Shown here: positions 1 to 5,145 of the stretch, in pieces
How the letters are laid out: each line of letters opens with the position of its first letter
How positions within the stretch are numbered: position 1 is the first letter of the stretch
From: Candidatus Rhabdochlamydia sp.
Lineage (GTDB): Bacteria > Chlamydiota > Chlamydiia > Chlamydiales > Rhabdochlamydiaceae
DNA length: 5,991 bases
NCBI GenBank assembly: GCA_030043815.1
Contig: JASHWX010000148.1
Coordinates: 1-5,991 of the forward strand
Reading direction: 5' to 3'
Position numbers and translations under genes: made by a program
Notes under the pieces: generated by a model
What the model was told of the DNA's origin: nothing
Seen by the model: the letters and a program-made list of their open reading frames with translations, nothing else
Databases searched by the model: none

Positions 1-1
1 T

Positions 2-646
2 CAGATTGCGAATTTGGGCATCTAATTGCTCGCGCGTCGTCCTCAGCGCAGCGATTTGAATATCGTTTGCCCGGAGCTGCTGCGTAAAACGAGAAACATT
101 TCCCCTCAACTCCTCCGCGTTTGCTTCTGCGCGCCGCCAGAACGCCTCCATCTCTCCTGCGCGCGCACTCTCTTCATAAGCAGTGTGCGCTGCCCAAGCT
201 CCTAAAGCTGAAGAAGCACCTACAACTACTGATAAAAATGTGATCCCCGACAGTCCTGTCAACGCCAGCCCGAGCACGCTCCCTATGGAGGAACTCACAG
301 ATGTCGCAACAAGGATATCTCTTGAGATCTGGCAGCGCTGCTGCAGAGGAGGCATGCAATCCCCTCTTATCAAATTCTGAGGATTGAGGCCCCTTTCCCC
401 CGCATCTTTTGCACGCGCGACCATCTCATTGATCTCATTCTTGAAATCATCGACAAAATCGGATGCAGCATTTGTCAAGATGCGTGTATTCGACTGTCCT
501 TGAGGTCTGAGATTAAAAGGATTGGGCAGCAAATCGAAGACATACTGAATGGGATTGTTTTTCAAATCCTTAATTTCCGCCTCGACAAATCGATCGATTG
601 CGTCCCCTATTCTGACAAGACCAGTAGGTCTATTTACCGTTGCCAT
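2..646 (-). CDS. Candidate Inc-like membrane protein (5' part of gene; runs off left edge)
   Basis: This is an open frame of 215 codons with no stop before the window edge, so the C-terminus is missing. The ATG at 646-644 follows a near-perfect Shine-Dalgarno AGGAGG (plus-strand 652-657) at 5-nt spacing, which fixes the start. Residues 1-110 are soluble and mostly polar (N-terminus MATVNRPTGLVRIGDAIDRF). Residues about 111-153 form one long hydrophobic stretch in two lobes (about 111-130 and 133-153) split by a short Gly/Ser turn (GLSG). Residues about 158-215 are charged and Ala/Glu/Arg/Leu-rich with roughly heptad-spaced hydrophobics, suggesting a coiled coil. A closely spaced hydrophobic hairpin followed by a coiled coil is the hallmark of chlamydial inclusion membrane (Inc) proteins, which are type III secreted into the vacuole membrane. 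The Inc assignment is inference from architecture; I recognise no sequence family. It could instead be an ordinary two-TM inner-membrane protein. It may be co-transcribed with the upstream ogt, 44 bp away. Confidence 0.8.
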   Translation of the reverse strand, partial: MATVNRPTGLVRIGDAIDRFVEAEIKDLKNNPIQYVFDLLPNPFNLRPQGQSNTRILTNAASDFVDDFKNEINEMVARAKDAGERGLNPQNLIRGDCMPPLQQRCQISRDILVATSVSSSIGSVLGLALTGLSGITFLSVVVGASSALGAWAAHTAYEESARAGEMEAFWRRAEANAEELRGNVSRFTQQLRANDIQIAALRTTREQLDAQIRNL

Positions 647-660
647 AAGCACCTCCTGTC
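647..660 (-). promoter_or_regulatory. Strong ribosome binding site of the Inc-like gene
   Basis: On the minus strand the sequence GACAGGAGGTGCTT precedes the ATG. The AGGAGG core is a full match to the anti-Shine-Dalgarno sequence, 5 nt before the start. It is the strongest such site in the window. It supports the reality of this edge gene and suggests efficient translation whether or not the message starts upstream of ogt. Confidence 0.8.
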
Positions 661-671
661 TTTTTAGGGAA

Positions 672-689
672 TAAGAATATTTTTTCTTA
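672..689. repeat. Short AT-rich inverted repeat between ogt and the Inc-like gene
   Basis: The arms TAAGAA (672-677) and TTCTTA (684-689) are perfect 6-bp inverted repeats around a 6-nt loop, lying in the 44-bp gap between the ogt stop and the Inc-like start. The stem is too AT-rich for a convincing intrinsic terminator. It could be a protein-binding site, part of an AT-rich promoter for the downstream gene, or chance. Confidence 0.25.
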
Positions 690-690
690 A

Positions 691-1203
691 CTATTTTAAG
701 CAACCTTCATGTTTGAGCAGCCACTCCTTTCGAGGCAATCCGCCCCCATATCCCCCCATTTCGCCATTAGCATTGATGACACGGTGGCAAGGGATGACAA
801 TCGCCAATTGATTGGATCCATTGGCCTGCGCGACGGCTCGATAGCCTGTCGGTTTGCTAAGAGCATGGGCGACATCCGCGTAAGAGCGCGTCTGTCCATA
901 GGGAATTTTCTTCAGCTCCTTCCAGACACTGCGCTGAAACACAGTCCCAAAACAAAACATGAGCGTCTTGAAAACGGTCAGCTCTCCTTTGAAATACAAC
1001 TGCAATTCCTTTCTTATCGAGTTAATCGGATCCGACGTTCCTTCGATGACCTCTGCTTTTGTATTTTTTTTAAGCCGCTCAATTTCCCAGTCCAAATGCC
1101 GATAGTCATCGAACTCCAACAAAAAAAGGATTTTTTCATCGGCGATAGCGACCATTTTTCCTAGAGGAGTATCGATGATTGACTCAAAAAGAACTTTTAG
1201 CAT
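691..1203 (-). CDS. ogt: Methylated-DNA--protein-cysteine S-methyltransferase (O6-alkylguanine-DNA alkyltransferase)
   Basis: This cytoplasmic suicide repair protein moves the alkyl group from O6-alkylguanine (and O4-alkylthymine) in DNA to its own cysteine. The product has 170 residues, normal for a stand-alone Ogt without the Ada regulatory domain. Residues 1-85 are the variable N-terminal domain. From about 88 the conserved C-terminal domain begins, with FQRSVWKELKKIPYGQTRSY (89-108), the helix-turn-helix region with the RAV motif and Arg122 as the likely base-flipping arginine finger, the asparagine hinge (NGSN), and the active site IPCHRV with acceptor Cys139. It ends with GGYGGGLPRKEWLLKHEG, typical of the family. 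The ATG at 1203 is the first start after an in-frame TGA five codons upstream; no good Shine-Dalgarno is visible. All catalytic features are intact, so it should be active. It diverges from the dioxygenase gene with 42 bp between starts and reads towards the Inc-like gene. Confidence 0.96.
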   Translation of the reverse strand: MLKVLFESIIDTPLGKMVAIADEKILFLLEFDDYRHLDWEIERLKKNTKAEVIEGTSDPINSIRKELQLYFKGELTVFKTLMFCFGTVFQRSVWKELKKIPYGQTRSYADVAHALSKPTGYRAVAQANGSNQLAIVIPCHRVINANGEMGGYGGGLPRKEWLLKHEGCLK

Positions 1204-1233
1204 ATTTTCACTTGCTCATCCATTTTACTTAAT

Positions 1234-1239
1234 AAGGGG
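1234..1239 (+). promoter_or_regulatory. Ribosome binding site deciding the dioxygenase start
   Basis: AAGGGG lies 6 nt before the ATG at 1246, a normal Shine-Dalgarno spacing. The adjacent in-frame TTG at 1243 would be only 3 nt from it, so the ATG is preferred. Only 42 bp separate this start from the ogt start, so any promoters of the two genes must overlap each other or lie inside the opposite gene's 5' end. Confidence 0.6.
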
Positions 1240-1245
1240 TTTTTG

Positions 1246-2184
1246 ATGAACGCTTTAAAATTTGCTTCTCTCTTGTGCACAATCGCCTTGCAATGTGCAG
1301 CGGCCGACTCTCAAGACAACCTAGAAAGAGCTGTTCTTCCTCCCACTCGATTGAGCGAATGGGAAAAGCAAAAAGCATTCTTTCAAGAGAACGGTTATCT
1401 ATGGATCAAGAACTTTTTCTCCCCTGAGCAAGTGATGCTGCTCCAAGGCTGGGCTGAAGAGATCAACACAGCCGCACAAAGCATGCTCTCATGTTCTTTT
1501 CCCCAATGCATACCGGGGACGCTCATCATTGTTCCCGAAGCCAGCAACCCGCTGCAAGCCTGCCGCGCAGAAGACCTCCTCTCTTGCTACCCTGACCTTT
1601 ACTATTTCATCGCTGGCACATTGACCTCCTACATCAGCCGACTTCTCGGAGAACCCTACGTGCTCTTCAAAGATAAGATCAACTTCAAATGGCCAGGCGG
1701 CGGCGCATTCCCGCCCCATCAAGATTTTCCCGCCTACGAGTTTTTCGGGCCGCGCGAACACGTCACTGCGATGGTCTGCATCGACACAGCTACGCTGGAA
1801 AACGGCTGCTTGCAAGTTGCTGAGAATTGGCGCCAGACCTTTGCCCAAGAACCCGATCTCGACCCTTCGGAAGTGGAATTGGGACGCGCCGTCCTTCCCT
1901 ATGTCGTCGGCGGTAAAGAACACGGCTCCATCCAAAAAAAATACAGCGACAAGATCACCTGGATTCCTCTTGAGACAGGCCAGGGAGACCTTGTCTTAAT
2001 CAGTTCCTTTATTCCCCATTATTCTGAGACAAACCACAGTCAGAATTCCAGACGGGCCATGTTCTTCACCCATAACAGACTCAAAGAAGGAGACCACCGC
2101 AAGGCCTATTACTTTGCCAAACGGCAAGATCCCCTAAACCCCGCATTTCACTTCGCCACACCGACAAAAGCAAGAGACAAATGA
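1246..2184 (+). CDS. Phytanoyl-CoA dioxygenase (PhyH) family Fe(II)/2-oxoglutarate oxygenase, apparently exported
   Basis: The 312-residue product belongs to the PhyH family, whose members hydroxylate or otherwise oxidise small organic substrates using Fe(II), O2 and 2-oxoglutarate. The metal triad is visible: His158 and Asp160 in the FPPHQDF motif, and His258 in SSFIPHYS. Arg269 or Arg270 (NSRRAMFF) is the expected 2-oxoglutarate carboxylate ligand. FKDKINFKWPGGGAF before the HxD is typical of the family. Length is normal and nothing is truncated. The first 20 residues look like a Sec signal peptide: Lys5, a hydrophobic core, then a CAAA-DS cleavage site. This is odd, because 2-oxoglutarate is a cytoplasmic cosubstrate. 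I chose the ATG at 1246, preceded by AAGGGG at 6-nt spacing, over the TTG one codon earlier. The substrate cannot be read from sequence. It faces ogt divergently and converges on the FecR-domain gene. Confidence 0.9.
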   Translation: MNALKFASLLCTIALQCAAADSQDNLERAVLPPTRLSEWEKQKAFFQENGYLWIKNFFSPEQVMLLQGWAEEINTAAQSMLSCSFPQCIPGTLIIVPEASNPLQACRAEDLLSCYPDLYYFIAGTLTSYISRLLGEPYVLFKDKINFKWPGGGAFPPHQDFPAYEFFGPREHVTAMVCIDTATLENGCLQVAENWRQTFAQEPDLDPSEVELGRAVLPYVVGGKEHGSIQKKYSDKITWIPLETGQGDLVLISSFIPHYSETNHSQNSRRAMFFTHNRLKEGDHRKAYYFAKRQDPLNPAFHFATPTKARDK

Positions 2185-2185
2185 G

Positions 2186-2827
2186 CTATTGAGCAGGACA
2201 GGTCGTTTGACCAGGGCCTACAAATGTCTGTCCGCTGAGGCCAGCAGGAGTTCCCTGGACAATGATTGGCGCTTGCCCCGCAGTCGTCGTTACACCCATT
2301 CCCGTCTGAGCATTTGCAGCTCCATAAGGGTTTGAGATATTCACGCTTCCACTAAGCACTTGAACAGCAAGTTCGAGTGCACCTAGATTCGTCTTACCCA
2401 GAAGCGCATCAATGGTCGTGCCCCGAATCCCAATAGTTGCTACAGGAGTGTTGATTTGATATTGATCAGGATTTCCCGATGCAATATCCCCTGCAAGCAG
2501 CCGAAATCCCCCCTTGGCCAAATAGGAGACATACTGGTTATCGCTGGCTCCATCAGAATATTTGAATGTTTTGAATGTATACACGGTTCCTGATAGCAAA
2601 TTCATGGCGCTGTTATCATTGAGCACAATTTGAGCAAAGCTGTCCATTCCTACGAAAACGGTATCCCCTAAATACACAGGAGAATTCGCTTTCAACGGCC
2701 TCTTTTCTCCTTTGCCCAGCTGTGCAGATACCGATCCTGTTGTCGATACCACTGTCCCAATCGATTTGTCCGCAGCATGAATAGCAACTACAAACATCAT
2801 CAGAATCGCAAGCATCCATCGTTTCAT
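2186..2827 (-). CDS. Secreted FecR-domain protein, second gene of a CHASE2-cyclase operon
   Basis: The 213-residue product has a signal peptide at residues 1-19 (positively charged MKR, hydrophobic core, cleavage near HAA-DK), so it should reach the periplasm or beyond. Residues about 45-165 form a FecR domain (DUF/PF04773 type): a GDTVFVG turn, a beta-rich LNDNSAMNLLSGT section, GGFRLLAGDI, and the diagnostic TPVATIGIRGTTID at 128-140. The C-terminal 45 residues are Gly/Thr/Ala/Gln-rich, low in charge and probably flexible. There is no transmembrane anti-sigma segment and no sigma factor or TonB receptor nearby, so it is not a classical FecR. The start at 2827 is chosen because AAGGA lies 6 nt upstream and the signal peptide begins there; an extension to 2872 would bury it and overlap the cyclase. 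Only 11 bp separate it from the cyclase stop, so translation is probably coupled. A periplasmic partner role for CHASE2 is inference. Confidence 0.9.
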   Translation of the reverse strand: MKRWMLAILMMFVVAIHAADKSIGTVVSTTGSVSAQLGKGEKRPLKANSPVYLGDTVFVGMDSFAQIVLNDNSAMNLLSGTVYTFKTFKYSDGASDNQYVSYLAKGGFRLLAGDIASGNPDQYQINTPVATIGIRGTTIDALLGKTNLGALELAVQVLSGSVNISNPYGAANAQTGMGVTTTAGQAPIIVQGTPAGLSGQTFVGPGQTTCPAQ

Positions 2828-2833
2828 ATGTAT

Positions 2834-2838
2834 TCCTT
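2834..2838 (-). promoter_or_regulatory. Ribosome binding site of the FecR-domain gene at the cyclase stop
   Basis: Minus-strand AAGGA lies immediately after the cyclase TGA (2841-2839) and 6 nt before the FecR-domain ATG at 2827. Ribosomes finishing the cyclase would end on this site, which suggests translational coupling and fixes the FecR-domain start. Confidence 0.7.
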
Positions 2839-5022
2839 TCATTTTGTTTCCAGCGTATACACACCATCCCAACTCGGCCCAGGCAAAGCGCCTTGAACCC
2901 GTTTAAGGTATACTTCGTAAAGAAGCCGATTTTGCGGATAGCTTTCAGCCAATTGTTGAAATCGCACACGCGCCTCATCCCATTTTTGCTGAAAATAGCA
3001 ATCAAGAGCTTGGTTGTGCATCTCTAATTCCTTCGCTAATGCCTCGCTGCCCTCTAAAGCCAGAGGTTGGTATATTTCAACTGGTATTGTTTTTCCTTTT
3101 GCCCTAACCTTGTCTAATTTTCTATAAATAAATTTATCCTTTGTTTGAAGATACGTCGATTCTCCTACGATAATGCCCACATGATAGTACTTGGTGAGAT
3201 CCTCCAAACGCGACGCCGTATTGACAGTATCGCCAATCACAGTGTAGTTCCTCCTAAATTGAGAACCCATGTCCCCCACATGCACTTGACCCGTGCTCAC
3301 CCCCACCCCAATCTGAATCGGATTTTTTTGTTCCGCATTGAATGGAACGAGCGTCTCTTGCATCTTTAACGCCGCACCCACCGCATGGTAAGCATGCCTC
3401 GAATCATCCAGAGGCGCGCCCCAAAAAGCCATGATCGCATCCCCCATGTATTTATCGATCGTCCCCTGAGCATTGAAAATGACCTGCGTCATCTTTGTAA
3501 AATAACGATCGAGAAACGTCTTCACCTCAGGCGCGCTCATCTGTTCTGACAACGAAGTAAACATGCGAATATCGCTAAATAACACCGACACTTCCTTATT
3601 TTCCCCTGTCAATGTGACAGCCACTTCTTGTTCGAGCATCTTATCGATGTAAATCGGAGAAACATATTGATTGAAAAGCTGGCGAATCTTTTCCTGCCAC
3701 TTAATTTCAAAGAAATACCCTCCCACGATATCCATTCCCCAAAGAAACAGCACAATCAACATCGGCAACAATATCGGGACGAACAAATGCTTGTCCACCC
3801 ATAGCACATGGTTCAGGACAAGCAGCAAAAAGACCATCAACAGAGTAAAAAGCGTCCCCCAGATCGCCGACAGTAGAGGAATCAAAATGGCGCAAAGCAC
3901 TCCCGCGACCAAAATGAGCCCGACAGCTACCCCTTTGCCCCAAGCCGGCTTGTATGGCAAAAAATGGTCGATGATCCCCGATGCGATGCTGGCATTCACC
4001 TCTACTCCTGGAAAAATCCCTGCTATCGCAGTAGAGACAAGATCTCCCATCGCCGACGCTGAAGATCCAATGAAGACCAACTTTCCCTTTAACGGATACT
4101 GCGTCTTGTCCAATAAGACATCGCAAGCAGAAACAAAAGGGAATGTATAACTCTTCCCCCAAAATGGAATCAAGATTTGCCCTTCGGGGGTCAGAGGGAC
4201 AATTTCATTGTCCAATTGCAGCCCCTCGATCACCGTCCCAAAGTCATAGCGTTGAAGGATCAGGCTTGTCTCTTTGGTGTTTAAAAATAAACGCGTCGCC
4301 TCCAGCGCTAGGGACGGATACAAGGAATCGCCATACTTGAGCAATAACGGCGACAATCTGAGCACCCCGTCCGGGCTCGGCGAAGAATTCAAAAATCCCC
4401 CCGAAGTTGCCGCCTTCTGCAAAACCTCCACATTTCCCAAATAATCATGCAATTGAGGAATCAGAAGCGTATTCGAAAGACTCGACGGCAACGTAGTCAA
4501 AGGCAGCGGCAAAACCCCTTCATTTATCCCCTTCGGAAGAAGAACAATCCCTAAAACCGTCTTGCCCCTGCTCAAGCTCTTCGCAAAGATCGCATCATAA
4601 TCATACTTGCCTTTCACAGATTCCAATGCACTGATTATCGAAGACTGCCCCTGAAAATCCTCGACAAACTCATCGACGATATTCTGCTCCTTTTCTGGAA
4701 AAACAAAATCCATCGCGACAACTTCTGCCCCCCTAGCGAACAACCCCTCGACCAACCCACCCAACACATTCCGCGGCCACGGCCACCGCCCAATGAGATT
4801 CAGGCTCCGATCATCGATATCCACCACCACCACACGATTATTCGGCGACAGCATCGGCTTACGCGCATGGCGCACCTGCCAATCATACACCCAATTGTCC
4901 AGAATCTCCAACCCCTCTCGAATGAAAGGCGCATGGAAGTACACAATCGCTCCGTAAACAAAAACACAAAGTATCCCAAAGAAAATAGAAATTTTTTTAA
5001 GCTGCCGATGCTTGATTTTCAT
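2839..5022 (-). CDS. CHASE2-domain class III adenylate cyclase, integral membrane sensor
   Basis: This 727-residue inner-membrane receptor makes cAMP from ATP. A transmembrane helix at about 11-30 is followed by an extracytoplasmic CHASE2 domain (about 35-355) with family signatures such as VVVVDIDDRSL (64-74), GRWPWPR (78-84) and PGVEVNASIASGII (338-351). Three further helices lie at about 363-384, 386-407 and 413-431, and a linker (LFNQYVSPIYIDKML) leads into the cyclase domain at about 473-650. The catalytic set is complete: metal aspartates Asp484 (LFSDIR) and Asp528 (DKYMGDA), adenine-selecting Lys524 and Asp598, and transition-state Asn601 and Arg605 (DTVNTASR). ATP rather than GTP is therefore the predicted substrate. 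Residues 655-727 form a helical, TPR-like tail ending in SWDGVYTLETK, as in related cyclases. The ATG at 5022 is fixed by an in-frame TAA three codons upstream. It is the first gene of an operon with the FecR-domain gene. The signal sensed is unknown. Confidence 0.95.
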   Translation of the reverse strand: MKIKHRQLKKISIFFGILCVFVYGAIVYFHAPFIREGLEILDNWVYDWQVRHARKPMLSPNNRVVVVDIDDRSLNLIGRWPWPRNVLGGLVEGLFARGAEVVAMDFVFPEKEQNIVDEFVEDFQGQSSIISALESVKGKYDYDAIFAKSLSRGKTVLGIVLLPKGINEGVLPLPLTTLPSSLSNTLLIPQLHDYLGNVEVLQKAATSGGFLNSSPSPDGVLRLSPLLLKYGDSLYPSLALEATRLFLNTKETSLILQRYDFGTVIEGLQLDNEIVPLTPEGQILIPFWGKSYTFPFVSACDVLLDKTQYPLKGKLVFIGSSASAMGDLVSTAIAGIFPGVEVNASIASGIIDHFLPYKPAWGKGVAVGLILVAGVLCAILIPLLSAIWGTLFTLLMVFLLLVLNHVLWVDKHLFVPILLPMLIVLFLWGMDIVGGYFFEIKWQEKIRQLFNQYVSPIYIDKMLEQEVAVTLTGENKEVSVLFSDIRMFTSLSEQMSAPEVKTFLDRYFTKMTQVIFNAQGTIDKYMGDAIMAFWGAPLDDSRHAYHAVGAALKMQETLVPFNAEQKNPIQIGVGVSTGQVHVGDMGSQFRRNYTVIGDTVNTASRLEDLTKYYHVGIIVGESTYLQTKDKFIYRKLDKVRAKGKTIPVEIYQPLALEGSEALAKELEMHNQALDCYFQQKWDEARVRFQQLAESYPQNRLLYEVYLKRVQGALPGPSWDGVYTLETK

Positions 5023-5145
5023 ATCTTCTTAATCCCTCATCAACCCCACCCATGTCAATAAAATTTTTACTCACCCATCATTTTCGCTTTATTAATAATC
5101 CCAAATTAAGTATGCTTCCTCGCAATTTAATTAATGAGGTCTTGT
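5023..5145. promoter_or_regulatory. AT-rich divergent intergenic region between the cyclase operon and the F-box gene
   Basis: These 123 bp must hold the promoters for both divergent units. A perfect 10-bp palindrome TTATTAATAA (5089-5098) and an 8-bp palindrome TTAATTAA (5127-5134) are present. For the F-box gene, TTTACT (5066-5071) and TATTAA (5090-5095) are separated by 18 bp and each match the sigma-70 consensus at four of six bases. For the cyclase, a perfect minus-strand TTGACA (5058-5053) has no good -10 box at the right distance. Promoter positions are therefore tentative, although the region's role is clear from gene orientation. Confidence 0.45.
5136..5140 (+). promoter_or_regulatory. 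Ribosome binding site of the F-box gene
   Basis: GAGGT lies 5 nt before the ATG at 5146. It supports the start of a reading frame that stays open to the window edge. Confidence 0.6.

Noticed and set aside
183..380. 65-codon plus-strand and 61-codon minus-strand frames near the left edge
   Set aside because: Both overlap the Inc-like gene, which has the strong ribosome site and coherent domain layout.
709..1164. 151-codon plus-strand open frame
   Set aside because: It lies entirely antisense to ogt, which has complete family motifs; no ribosome site or recognisable domain.
1489..1935. 148-codon minus-strand open frame
   Set aside because: Antisense shadow of the dioxygenase gene, covering its conserved HxD region.
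1246..2184. Reading the dioxygenase as an AlkB-type DNA demethylase because it is next to ogt
   Set aside because: The motif context (KDKINFKWPGG, FPPHQDF) is of the PhyH family and the signal peptide argues against a DNA repair role in the cytoplasm.
2201..2212. Hairpin GGTC-GTTT-GACC as a terminator
   Set aside because: The stem is only 4 bp, lies inside the FecR-domain coding sequence and lacks a following T run.
2186..2827. Classical FecR iron-dicitrate anti-sigma regulator
   Set aside because: It has a cleavable signal peptide and no N-terminal cytoplasmic anti-sigma region or single spanning helix, and no fecI/fecA-like gene is near.
2828..2872. 15-residue N-terminal extension of the FecR-domain protein
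   Set aside because: It would overlap the cyclase coding sequence and bury the signal peptide; the internal ATG at 2827 has a proper ribosome site.
3671..4162. Overlapping 159- and 151-codon frames on both strands
   Set aside because: Both are shadows of the cyclase's transmembrane and CHASE2-coding part; neither has a start signal or domain.
5028..5058. Perfect TTGACA on the minus strand as the -35 box of the cyclase promoter
   Set aside because: The hexamers 17-19 bp downstream (GGATTA, GATTAA, ATTAAG) fit a -10 box poorly and would give a nearly leaderless transcript.
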